Below are positions 28,375-36,855 of a stretch of 64,000 nucleotides of DNA, piece after piece (position 1 is the first letter of the stretch; each line of letters begins with the position of its first letter). Source of the stretch: UBA964 sp031382085. GTDB lineage: Bacteria; Pseudomonadota; Gammaproteobacteria; Steroidobacterales; Steroidobacteraceae. The translations under genes were made by a program, and so were the position numbers. The notes beneath the pieces were generated by a model that made no database searches, had not been told where the DNA came from, and saw only the letters and a program-made list of their open reading frames with translations. Location: positions 113,260 through 177,259 of the forward strand of contig JANMYM010000036.1 of the NCBI GenBank assembly GCA_031382085.1, read 5' to 3'.

Positions 28375-30474
28375 TTAGCTCAGGCGCAATGGCAGGCTGC
28401 GCAATCTTTGCCCGGTGAGGGCAAAGATTGCATTCGCGACCGCCGGTGCGATCACGGGCGTGGCGGGTTCGCCGCAGCCTCCGGGTGATTCACGGCTGGC
28501 GACAATTTCGACGCTGATGCGCGGAGCTTCACTGATCCGCAGCGGTGCGTAGTCGTGAAAATTGCTTTGCACGACCGCACCACCGCGGTGCGTGATCTCG
28601 CCAGCCAAGGCGGCGGATAGTCCATAGATAATTCCACTCTCCATCTGCTGGCGCACAATCAGCGGATTGACAGTCACGCCGCAATCCACCGCGCACCACA
28701 CCGCGCTGACACTCGGCTGCCCCTGCACCAGGCGGACCGCAGCGACCTCGGCGACATAGGTTCCATAGGCCTTCATGCAGGCGATGCCGAGCGCAGTCCC
28801 GGGCGGGCGCGGCAGGTGCCATCCGGCGGCCGCCGCGGCCTTCTCCAGCACCGCGCGCATCCGGGGTTCTTGCGCGAGATAAGCGAGCCGAAATTCCAGC
28901 GGGTCGCGGCCCGCAAGAGCGGCCAGTTCGTCGACAAATGACTCGGCGACAAAACCGTTATGCGAATGGCCGACCGAGCGCCAGAAACCGACCGGCACGC
29001 CCAGGTCGAGTTCGCGGTAATCCATGGATACGTCGGTGATGTCGTAATGCAGGTCGCTGCTGCCCTGGGTCATCAGGAAATCGGTGCCGGTTTTCAGCAT
29101 GTCCGGACTGCGGCGGCGGGCGATTGACGAAGCCGCCAACTGATGCCGGTAGGACAGCCATTGGCCGTCCGCGCTGACACGTCCGCTCAGTTTGTTAGCG
29201 GTCATGGGCCGGTAGAAGTCATGGCGCATATCATCCGCACGCGTCCAGATGATCTTCACGGGCACCTGGCTGGACTTCGCTGCCTCGACCGCGTCGACGA
29301 CAAAATCCCACTCGCCGCGACGACCGAATGCGCCGCCGATCAGTTGCGTGTGAACAAAGACCTGCGTGAGCGGCAGGCCCGTGATTTCAGCACCCCAGTT
29401 CTGTGCGCGGCTCGGCGCCTGGGTCCCGACCCAGATATCGCAGCGGCTGGGTTGCACATGCGCGGTGCAGGCCAGCGGCTCGAGCGCCGCATGCGCCAGG
29501 AACGGCGTCGAATAGCTGACATCCAGCGAGCGATCATCCGGCCGAACCGGCGCCGCTCCGACCGGTGCGCGCGCCGAGACACCGGGCATCGCCATAGCTG
29601 CGGCGAGGCGCTGACGCTGTGCGGCTGTGTTACCGGCATCGTCAGGCGCGTTGGGCCAGGTCACGACCAGCGCATCGCGACCCTTTTGAGCCGCATGGAA
29701 ATTCCGCGCCAGCACCGCGATGCCGCTCGCGATGGGCAGAACCCGCACCACACCCTGAATCCGCAGGGCCCGACGCGCATCGAGACGCAGCGGCTGCATG
29801 CCCGCAACCGGCGCCCGTGCAATCACACCCACCAGCATGTTGGGTCGCGATATATCGATGCCGTATTGCGCGCTGCCGTCGACCTTGGCCGGTGTGTCAA
29901 CGCGCGGCCGCTCACGACCTAACAGGCGCCATTGATCCCGGGGCTTGAGAGCGACGCCAACCGGCACCGGCAGCGACCGCGCGCTGTCGATAAGTTCGCC
30001 GTATGCCAGCCGTTGACCGGTCAGCGTGTCGCGCACGTAACCCGCGTCTGTCGCTAACACATTCAGCGGCTGGCCCCAGCGATTGGCGGCTGCCTGCATC
30101 AGCATCTGGCGCGCAGTGGCTCCCAGCTGCCGCAACGGCAGGAAACTTGAGCTAACACTGCTGGAGTAACCGGTAGTCTGGTTGCCGCGTTCATCGCGAA
30201 ATGCCAGCGCGCCGGGCGCCAGCTCGGCGCGGACCGTGGCCATGGGCACGTCAAGTTCTTCGCAGATCAGCATCGGCAGAGCGGTGAGCACGCCCTGGCC
30301 CATTTCCGATTTGGCGACCAAGATCGTGACCCGGCCTGTGGAATCCAGGTCGAGCATGGCGTGCGCCGCCCAATGGCCAGGCGCCGTAGCGGTCTCGACT
30401 GCAGTGCCTACTTGCAGCCAGCCGCCGACCGCGAGTCCTTGCCCCGCCAAGATCAGAAATTCGCGTCGCTGCAC
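28375..30474 (-). CDS. Molybdopterin-binding large subunit of an isoquinoline-1-oxidoreductase/aldehyde-oxidase type enzyme
   Basis: About 699 residues. I chose the GTG at 30474: a GAGAGGAT stretch precedes it, and it gives the Tat signal QRREFLILAGQGLAVGG right at the N-terminus. Core motifs: VAKSEMGQGVLTALPMLICEELD, ERPRVDTPAKVDGSAQYGID, GGAFGRRGEWDFVVDAVEAA, and near the C-terminus GGCGEPATPVIAPAVANAIF with the active-site Glu. This is the IorB/AldH family, periplasmic hydroxylases of N-heterocycles or aldehydes. The usual small 2Fe-2S subunit (IorA, about 150 residues) is not adjacent. XdhC at 25503 and the MobA-like protein at 54615 are plausible maturation partners. Confidence 0.9.
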   Translation of the reverse strand: MQRREFLILAGQGLAVGGWLQVGTAVETATAPGHWAAHAMLDLDSTGRVTILVAKSEMGQGVLTALPMLICEELDVPMATVRAELAPGALAFRDERGNQTTGYSSSVSSSFLPLRQLGATARQMLMQAAANRWGQPLNVLATDAGYVRDTLTGQRLAYGELIDSARSLPVPVGVALKPRDQWRLLGRERPRVDTPAKVDGSAQYGIDISRPNMLVGVIARAPVAGMQPLRLDARRALRIQGVVRVLPIASGIAVLARNFHAAQKGRDALVVTWPNAPDDAGNTAAQRQRLAAAMAMPGVSARAPVGAAPVRPDDRSLDVSYSTPFLAHAALEPLACTAHVQPSRCDIWVGTQAPSRAQNWGAEITGLPLTQVFVHTQLIGGAFGRRGEWDFVVDAVEAAKSSQVPVKIIWTRADDMRHDFYRPMTANKLSGRVSADGQWLSYRHQLAASSIARRRSPDMLKTGTDFLMTQGSSDLHYDITDVSMDYRELDLGVPVGFWRSVGHSHNGFVAESFVDELAALAGRDPLEFRLAYLAQEPRMRAVLEKAAAAAGWHLPRPPGTALGIACMKAYGTYVAEVAAVRLVQGQPSVSAVWCAVDCGVTVNPLIVRQQMESGIIYGLSAALAGEITHRGGAVVQSNFHDYAPLRISEAPRISVEIVASRESPGGCGEPATPVIAPAVANAIFALTGQRLRSLPLRLS

Positions 30475-30584
30475 TGTCGTGTCATCCTCTCGATGGCCTC
30501 GTAACGCTGAGCCGCGATTTTCGCGCGCCGCGCGCAGCCTGTCGATTACACTGCGCGCCGTCCAGAATAACCTGAAAGTGACGC

Positions 30585-31403
30585 ATGGATTTCGCCTCGC
30601 TGCTGCCACTGGCGGTGCTGTTGTTGATCGCCGGACTACTGGGCGGCCTGGTCGCCGGCCTGCTGGGCGTGGGCGGTGGCATCATCCTAGTCCCGGTACT
30701 GGAAGCGCTGCTGGGCACTATCGGCGTACCGTCGGAATGGCGCATGCACGTAGCCGTCGCCACGTCGATGTCGACCATCATTCCAACGGCGATTTCCTCC
30801 AGCCGCGCGCACCATGCGCACGGCGCGACCGACTGGAACCTGATCCGTCACTGGGCGCCAGGCCTGATGGCCGGAGGGCTCGCGGGCTCATTGCTCGCTG
30901 CCAACGCCAGCGGACCTTTGTTGAGCGGGATGTTTGGACTGGCGGCACTGCTGATTGCGGTCAAGATGTACCTGCCGTTCGATCACTGGCGGATCCGCGA
31001 GCGGATTCCGCTCGGCCTGAGCGGCAATCTGATCTCCGGATTCATTGCCACGATCTCGGCGATGCTCGGCATCGGCGGCGGCATGTTAGGTGTGCCGGCG
31101 ATGACCTTGTTAGGGCAGCCGCTGCACCGGGCGGTGGGCACCGCAGCGCTGTTCGGTCTGCTGATCGGCGCGCCCGCCACCATCGGCTATCTGTTCGCGC
31201 GGCCTGGAGTTGCGCTGCCCGGCCTCACCGTCGGGTTGGTCAGCGTGCTCGGATTCGCGCTGATTGCCCCGGCCTCGGCGCTGATGGCGCCGCGCGGCGC
31301 CAGGCTGGCCCATACTCTTTCGCGCCGCGCCCTGTCGCAGGCTTTCGCGGTATTTTTGTTTATTGTCGCACTGCGGATGTTTTACCGGACGTTTGCCCCA
31401 TGA
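30585..31403 (+). CDS. TauE/SafE family (TSUP) sulfite exporter-like permease
   Basis: A 272-residue membrane protein with about eight hydrophobic segments. The family repeat is visible twice: LGGLVAGLLGVGGGIILVPVLEALL in the N-half and GFIATISAMLGIGGGMLGVPAMTLLG in the C-half. ATSMSTIIPTAISSSRAHHAHG is the characteristic second block. These transporters move sulfite, sulfoacetate or other organic anions. The stop codon overlaps the start of the MaoC-like gene (ATGA), so the pair is co-translated. Confidence 0.92.
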   Translation: MDFASLLPLAVLLLIAGLLGGLVAGLLGVGGGIILVPVLEALLGTIGVPSEWRMHVAVATSMSTIIPTAISSSRAHHAHGATDWNLIRHWAPGLMAGGLAGSLLAANASGPLLSGMFGLAALLIAVKMYLPFDHWRIRERIPLGLSGNLISGFIATISAMLGIGGGMLGVPAMTLLGQPLHRAVGTAALFGLLIGAPATIGYLFARPGVALPGLTVGLVSVLGFALIAPASALMAPRGARLAHTLSRRALSQAFAVFLFIVALRMFYRTFAP

Positions 31404-32404
31404 CAACCCTGGATATTGCCGGCCCCTGTTTTGAGGATTTCCATCCGGGCCTCAGTTTTGATGCGCCTGCGGTCACGTTGACCGAAGGTCACGCGGCGGC
31501 CTACCAGGCGATGTTTGGCGATCGTCTGCGTCTGCCGCTTGACCAGCACGCCGCGCGCCAGGCCCTGGGCGGCGCTGCCGCGCACCCGCTGCTGGCTATT
31601 CATGTCGCGATCGGCCAGTCGACCTGGGCCTCGCAACGCGTCAAGGCCAACCTTTTCTATCGCGGCCTTGCGTTGCAGCGGCCGATCCTGTTAGGCGACA
31701 CGTTGCACACGATCACGACGGTGGTCGGGCTGCGTCAGAACCGCAAGCAGCAGGGCCGCGGCGCCACCGGCCTTGTGGCGCTGGAAATGCAGACACGGAA
31801 TCAACGCGGCGAGCACGTCCTGCATGCCTGGCGTTGTCCAATGATCCCCTGCCGCGACGATAGTCTGTCGTCAGGTCACCAGGACAATCTCGACGGGCTG
31901 GGCCGCAGCGATCCCACCACTGAAGCGCGCGCGCTGGATACCGCGGCAGGATTCTGGCGGCGGGTCGACGCGGCTCAATGGCAGGGCCGGCGCGTGCACG
32001 ATGTCGAGATCGGCGACCAATTGCGCGTCGAAGCGCGCGACACCGTGACCAGTGCGCCCGAACTGGTGCGCATGACGCTGAACATGGCCATGGCGCACAC
32101 CGACGCGCGGCTCAGCTACCTCGGCGAGCGACTGGTTTACGGCGGTCACGTGATCTCGATCGCGCACGCACAACTGACGCGCGCCTTGCCTAACATAGTG
32201 GCCATGCTGGGCTGGGAGAGTTGCGATCATACTGCGCCGACGGTGGAAAACGATCGTCTGCGGACCGAGTTGAGTATCCTGGACATGCGCGCAGGCAGCG
32301 CGGGCACTTTGCTCAGACTCAAGGTGGAAACATTTGCGGCGCGCGGCAATCCGGAAACGGAAAGCAAAGTGCTCGACTGGGTCTTCTGGGCACTGGCGGC
32401 CTGA
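31400..32404 (+). CDS. MaoC-like double-hotdog acyl-CoA hydratase
   Basis: About 334 residues with two MaoC-type hotdog halves. The N-half has CFEDFHPGLSFDAPAVTLTEG, HPLLAIHVAIGQSTW and LQRPILLGDTLHTITTVVGL; the C-half has VHDVEIGDQLRVEARDTVTSAPELVRMTLNMA and YGGHVISIAHAQLTRALP. This resembles mesaconyl-CoA/beta-methylmalyl-CoA dehydratases (Mcd-like). Chain type and CoA substrate cannot be predicted. The start is fixed by its ATGA overlap with the transporter gene; the frame is open far upstream but that part reads the transporter in the wrong frame. Confidence 0.82.
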   Translation: MTTLDIAGPCFEDFHPGLSFDAPAVTLTEGHAAAYQAMFGDRLRLPLDQHAARQALGGAAAHPLLAIHVAIGQSTWASQRVKANLFYRGLALQRPILLGDTLHTITTVVGLRQNRKQQGRGATGLVALEMQTRNQRGEHVLHAWRCPMIPCRDDSLSSGHQDNLDGLGRSDPTTEARALDTAAGFWRRVDAAQWQGRRVHDVEIGDQLRVEARDTVTSAPELVRMTLNMAMAHTDARLSYLGERLVYGGHVISIAHAQLTRALPNIVAMLGWESCDHTAPTVENDRLRTELSILDMRAGSAGTLLRLKVETFAARGNPETESKVLDWVFWALAA

Positions 32405-32431
32405 CTGAACGCCCCATCGCAGCGCCAGCCG

Positions 32432-32800
32432 TCAACGTGCCAATTCCCCGGCCACCTCTTCCGATGACGGCTCGTCCGGGCCTCGCTGCAACAATTCCTG
32501 CTCCTGCTGCAGTACCCGGAAGATCCGCGCCAGGTATTCCAGGTGCCAGCGCCCGCGCTCCGCTGCTTCGGCTGAATCCGGCTGGAACTGGTCGATATCC
32601 GCGCGCGACAGCGTGCCTTTGCGAGCTAACAACCGCTCCACGGTATCGAGCCGCTCGCGGGCCACCGCCAACTCCCCGGCCATGGCCAGCACAATCGCAA
32701 TCAGCCGGTCGATGTCCGGATTGTCAAAGAAATAGGGGCGCTTGCCGCTAGCCGCCGCGTTGACCAGCTTCAGGTAGTCGGCGTGTGAAAAGGCATCCGT
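32432..32800 (-). CDS. Hypothetical small helical protein
   Basis: About 122 residues from a GTG at 32800 that overlaps the stop of the upstream methyltransferase gene (GTGA). The sequence is mostly helical and charged: YLKLVNAAASGKRPYFFDNPDIDRLIAIVLAMAGELAVARERLDTVERLL, with DIDQFQPD and an acidic C-terminus. No family recognised. The coiled-coil-like RERLDTVERLLARKG segment and the coupling to the methyltransferase suggest a partner or regulatory protein, which is inference. Confidence 0.65.
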   Translation of the reverse strand, partial: TDAFSHADYLKLVNAAASGKRPYFFDNPDIDRLIAIVLAMAGELAVARERLDTVERLLARKGTLSRADIDQFQPDSAEAAERGRWHLEYLARIFRVLQQEQELLQRGPDEPSSEEVAGELAR

Positions 32801-34029
32801 CACTGCGGCCGCTCGGAACCGACCACATACCACATGCCCCCGCGACCGTAGTCTTCGACCTCCGCCGCTACCTTGGGCATTTCGCGATCCACGATCGCGT
32901 GAATTTCGGCTTCAAAAATTCGATCGCCGGCAAATCCGAGTTGCGGCAGCAAATCCGCCAGTCGCGTGTCGTTGATGGTGGTCCAGAACGGCTCGTTGTT
33001 GTGGTAGCAATCCCAGTCACGCAGGAATTTTTCGAACTCGTCCATGCCCTGATACGGTGGCTGCTCAAGATGCACATGCAGGCCGCCGCGTGCTAACAGG
33101 CGGCTGGCTTCGCGCAATATTTTTCGCACGGCAACGTAGGACGTTTCATGCAGAAACATCGTGCTGTAGATGAAATCGAAATAGCCGTCGGCGAACGGCA
33201 GCTGTTCGGCATTGCACTGCATGAACGTCAGGTTCGCCACCTGCATGCCCGACGCGCGCGCATGGCCATAACGCAGCATCGGCGCCGCAAGATCCACAGC
33301 GATCACCTCGGCGTCTGGATAGGCGCGCGCCAGCGGCACGCTGTTGTGCCCGATTCCGCAGCCAATATCCAGAATCCGGCGCGGCTGCCAATCGGGCCGC
33401 AACTTGCGCAGCCAGGCAGCGGTGCCGGCACCCGCACCATCGAGGAAGCGCCCGAACAGGCCGGTGGTGGTCGCGAACATGCCGAGGTCATAATTGGCGG
33501 CCGCGCTCACGTCAGCGGGAAAGTACTCCTGGTAGTAGCTGCCTGGCATGCAATGATTATCGATCGCCGACTGATAGCGCGGCACCTGGGTGCCCGGGTC
33601 GAGTCGCAACGTCGCAGCGCCAGTATTTGCCGCCTGCGCCCGCGCACTGAGTCTGCCTGCCTGTCGCAGCACGACGCTGCGACCCGCCTGCTGGCGCATT
33701 TCCATCGCGTTACGGCGCAGCGAACTCCAGAGCCGGTAGTAAGGATCCGGCCGCATGGCCGCACGAATTTCGCGGCGATCGCGCGGTGCGCGGCCCTGCG
33801 TCGCCGCATACGCGGGCTTGGCACGCTGCTCATAGGCAACGGCATTGCCGCCGACGACCTTGCTGGCCATGAATTTGTTGAAGTTCGCAAGAAAATTAAA
33901 CCGCGCAATATCGTCGTGCTCGAGCTGTGGCGACATCGAGTGCTGGCCGGCTTCAGTGAACGCCGGCGCGCAGTCAACTTCGGCGCCGCTGGGCGATGGT
34001 CGCGCGATGTAGTGCGGCTTGGGCTCCAT
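32800..34029 (-). CDS. Class I SAM-dependent methyltransferase with long N-terminal extension
   Basis: About 409 residues. The SAM-binding core sits in the second half: RRILDIGCGIGHNSVPLARAYPDAEVIAVDLAAPMLRYG, then NAEQLPFADGYFDFIYSTMFLHET, a Methyltransf_11/25 pattern. The N-terminal 180 residues have no family I recognise and contain DHDDIARFNFLANFNKFMASK-like helical segments. I chose the ATG at 34029 (MEPKPHYIARPS) over open upstream frame, because it leaves 24 bases to the divergent MmgE/PrpD gene. Substrate unknown; the neighbouring degradative genes suggest a small-molecule O-methyltransferase. Confidence 0.82.
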   Translation of the reverse strand: MEPKPHYIARPSPSGAEVDCAPAFTEAGQHSMSPQLEHDDIARFNFLANFNKFMASKVVGGNAVAYEQRAKPAYAATQGRAPRDRREIRAAMRPDPYYRLWSSLRRNAMEMRQQAGRSVVLRQAGRLSARAQAANTGAATLRLDPGTQVPRYQSAIDNHCMPGSYYQEYFPADVSAAANYDLGMFATTTGLFGRFLDGAGAGTAAWLRKLRPDWQPRRILDIGCGIGHNSVPLARAYPDAEVIAVDLAAPMLRYGHARASGMQVANLTFMQCNAEQLPFADGYFDFIYSTMFLHETSYVAVRKILREASRLLARGGLHVHLEQPPYQGMDEFEKFLRDWDCYHNNEPFWTTINDTRLADLLPQLGFAGDRIFEAEIHAIVDREMPKVAAEVEDYGRGGMWYVVGSERPQ

Positions 34030-34053
34030 GGACGTCGAGTATAAGCTTCCGGA

Positions 34054-35415
34054 ATGTCGCCGAAACCCACCCAGCAGTTGCTCGCCCATATTGCGGATCG
34101 GCGTTACGAGCACTGGCCACCCGAGGCCGTGGCGGCCTGCAAGGTATTTGTACTCGACACGCTGGGTGTCGCGCTGTCGGGCAGCCGCGTGCCCATGGTT
34201 CGGGTGCTGCACGAGGTGACGCAGACCTGGGGACAGGGCCAGGAGGCTCGCGTCATCGGCAGCGGTGAAAAAGTAACGCTGCGCGCGGCCGCCTTCCTCA
34301 ACAGCTACCAGGTCCACAACCAGGAATGGGATTCGGTACACGAACCCGCCGTGGTGCATCCGATGGCCGTGGTTCTGGCCAGCTTGTTAGCCTGGGCGGA
34401 CGCTGCGAAAGGCGTCAGCGGTAAGTCCTTCATCAATGCCTGCTGCACCGCCGTCGACGTGGCCTGCACCATCGGCGCCGCGAGCAGGAACAAACTGCGG
34501 TTCTTCCGGCCTGCAATGTGCGGCGCGTTAGGCGCCACCGCGGGACTCGCGCAACTGGCCGGACTGTCGCCGGGGGCAACTCACAGCGCCCTCGGTCTCG
34601 CCTATAGCCAGCTTTCGGGCACAATGCAGGCGCATATCGAAGGCTCGGACATGCTGCCGATGCAAGTCGCCTTCAATGCGCGCGCGGCATTCGACGCCAT
34701 CGCGCTCGCGCAGCGCGACGTCGTCGGTCCGCTGAATTTTCTCGAGGGGCCGTTCGGTTATTTTGCGCTGATCGACCCGGAGTGGAGTCCCGAGGTATTT
34801 TCCGAACTCGGCAAGGTCGCCCAGATCACGCGGCTGTCGCACAAGCCCTTCCCCAGCGGCCGCGCCACACACGGTGGCATCGATGGCGCGCTGCAGTTGC
34901 AGCAGCAACTGCGGTTCCACCCAATTGATATTGCGCAACTGAATGTATATGCGCCGCCGTTGGTGCGCCAACTGGTCGACCGCGTCCCCAGGGCCGACAT
35001 GCTGCCGGCCTATGCGCGCCTGTGCCTGCCGTACGTGGTTGCGACAGCGTTGCTGACCGGCAGCGTTGGCGTCGAAGACTTCACGCCCGAATTGATTGCC
35101 GATGCCGCGCGCCAGGATCTCGCGGGCCGCATTCGCGTGTTGCCGGATGACAATCCGGCGCCTAACGCCCTGGTGCCGCAACGCGTGGAAGTCAGTCTCA
35201 AGGACGGCAGGATCGGGTCAGTGGACCTGCCCGCGGTGCTGGGCGCCCCCGACCGGCCACTGACGACCGAGCAGCATTTCGCAAAGTTCCGCCGTGCGGC
35301 CCATTCGGGCCTGCGGCCGCTGCCGCTGAATGAAGTGGAAGCGCTCATTGGCTGCGTCAACCGGCTCGAGCAGCTAACAGACGTGAGAGAATTGTTCGAT
35401 CACCTGGCCTTTTGA
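34054..35415 (+). CDS. MmgE/PrpD family protein
   Basis: A 453-residue protein of the 2-methylcitrate dehydratase/iminodisuccinate epimerase/cis-aconitate decarboxylase superfamily. Visible blocks: AVAACKVFVLDTLGVALSGS near residue 28, AAFLNSYQVHNQEWDSVHEPAVVHPMAVVL (catalytic-pocket His and Asp), HKPFPSGRATHGGIDGALQL and CINRLE-like ending. It starts the degradative gene run that continues with a CoA ligase and an amidase, so its substrate is probably an organic acid in that pathway rather than methylcitrate. No prpB or prpC is seen. Confidence 0.9.
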   Translation: MSPKPTQQLLAHIADRRYEHWPPEAVAACKVFVLDTLGVALSGSRVPMVRVLHEVTQTWGQGQEARVIGSGEKVTLRAAAFLNSYQVHNQEWDSVHEPAVVHPMAVVLASLLAWADAAKGVSGKSFINACCTAVDVACTIGAASRNKLRFFRPAMCGALGATAGLAQLAGLSPGATHSALGLAYSQLSGTMQAHIEGSDMLPMQVAFNARAAFDAIALAQRDVVGPLNFLEGPFGYFALIDPEWSPEVFSELGKVAQITRLSHKPFPSGRATHGGIDGALQLQQQLRFHPIDIAQLNVYAPPLVRQLVDRVPRADMLPAYARLCLPYVVATALLTGSVGVEDFTPELIADAARQDLAGRIRVLPDDNPAPNALVPQRVEVSLKDGRIGSVDLPAVLGAPDRPLTTEQHFAKFRRAAHSGLRPLPLNEVEALIGCVNRLEQLTDVRELFDHLAF

Positions 35416-35424
35416 TCGCAAGCC

Positions 35425-36840
35425 ATGAGTTACCCGCTTTATTACGAATCCTTCGACTATGCGGCCATGCGCCGCAGCTTCACGCTTGGGGAGGAGTTTC
35501 ATCGGGGTTTTGCCCGGCTGCCGCGCCGCGCGATTGAAGACCAGCAGAATGCGCTCTTCATGCGCTGTGTGGAACGTGCCTGGCAGATTGCGTTCTATCA
35601 ACGCCTGTGGGGCGCGCGCGGCCTGACGCGCGCGGACGTGCGGAGTCTCGCCGATATCGGCAAGTTACCGATCTTTGGCAAGGCGGAGTTGATGGCCAGC
35701 ATCGCCGAGCACCCGCCCTACGGCGACTATCACGGCTGGGAGCGCTGGCCCATCGAGGCGCGGCCGGTAACCGCCATCCATACCACCAGCGGCACCACCG
35801 GACGGCCCCAGGTAGTGCTGTTCAGCCCCAAGAGCCGCGAGGTGCAGGCATTGTTAGTTGCGCGCTGCTGGCGCATGCAGGGGCTGCAACCTGCTGACGT
35901 GCTGCACTCGGTGTACGGGCACGGCATGATCAACGGCGGACATTTTGTGCGCGAAGCGGCGCTGCACTACACCAATAATCTGTTTCTCCCGGCCGGCACC
36001 GGCAGGGAAACGCGCTCGGTCACGCAAATCGAACTGATGCGCGACCTGAAAGTCACGGTCATCGTGGGATTCGTGGACTACATCCGCCAGTTGGCGGAAA
36101 CGGCGCGGGAAATGGCTGTTATTCCCGGCAAGGACCTCGCGGTTCGCGCTATTTTCGGACACGTGGGACGTGAATCGCGTGCCGTGTTATCGCGCGCCTG
36201 GGGCGGCGCCGCGGTCTACGACTGGTACGGTGTCGCGGACACGGGACCCATAGCCGCAGAATCGCTCGACCAGGATGGCATGTACGTGTTGGAAGATGCG
36301 CAGTACCTGGAACTCATCGACTCGACCAGCGGCACGGCTGTTAGCCCGGGGACACCCGGCGACATGGTGGTGACCTCTCTCTACCGCGACGACGTCTACC
36401 CGCTCATCCGCTTCAACACCCATGACCTGACAACTTGGGCCGGCGGCCAGTCTTCGTTAGGTTGGACGCTCAGGCGCATTACCGGCGTGCACGGGCGCAG
36501 CGACAACATGGTAAAACTGCGTGGCATCAATGTGTACCCGCTGGCACTTGCCGGCATCCTCAACGATCACCCTGCATTCGCGGGCGAATACCTCTGTCGC
36601 GCGAATCGCGACCCGGCGACGGGCCGCGATCAAATGACGGTGATTGTCGAAACCCGCGCCGCTGCCGCAAGAACACCGGCGTTGGTTGCCGAATTTGCCG
36701 CGCTGCTGAGTCGCCGCGTCGGAGTGGAAATAGCCGTGGAACTCGTTGCCCCCGGTGCGACGTCTGCCCTAACACAGCTCGACAGCCGGCAAAAACCCAT
36801 CCGTCTGATCGATGAGCGCCCGAAAGACCGCATCCTGTAA
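35425..36840 (+). CDS. PaaK-like phenylacetate-CoA ligase family protein
   Basis: A 471-residue ANL-superfamily adenylate-forming enzyme of the PaaK branch. Family features: FMRCVERAWQIAFYQRLWGARGL, the adenylate loop IHTTSGTTGRPQVVLFS near residue 112, YGHGMINGGHFVREAALHY, and the C-terminal hinge GRSDNMVKLRGINVYPLALAGIL. It activates an aromatic or other carboxylic acid as the AMP ester and then CoA thioester. The gene starts 9 bases after MmgE/PrpD and the amidase follows 15 bases after its stop. Aryl substrate unknown. Confidence 0.9.
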   Translation: MSYPLYYESFDYAAMRRSFTLGEEFHRGFARLPRRAIEDQQNALFMRCVERAWQIAFYQRLWGARGLTRADVRSLADIGKLPIFGKAELMASIAEHPPYGDYHGWERWPIEARPVTAIHTTSGTTGRPQVVLFSPKSREVQALLVARCWRMQGLQPADVLHSVYGHGMINGGHFVREAALHYTNNLFLPAGTGRETRSVTQIELMRDLKVTVIVGFVDYIRQLAETAREMAVIPGKDLAVRAIFGHVGRESRAVLSRAWGGAAVYDWYGVADTGPIAAESLDQDGMYVLEDAQYLELIDSTSGTAVSPGTPGDMVVTSLYRDDVYPLIRFNTHDLTTWAGGQSSLGWTLRRITGVHGRSDNMVKLRGINVYPLALAGILNDHPAFAGEYLCRANRDPATGRDQMTVIVETRAAAARTPALVAEFAALLSRRVGVEIAVELVAPGATSALTQLDSRQKPIRLIDERPKDRIL

Positions 36841-36855
36841 CATTCTTTGCAGTCC

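Noticed and set aside
30182..31399. A long upstream extension of the MaoC-like frame, giving 740 residues
   Set aside because: The extra part reads the molybdenum hydroxylase start and the transporter gene in the wrong frame; the ATGA start at 31400 explains the real gene.
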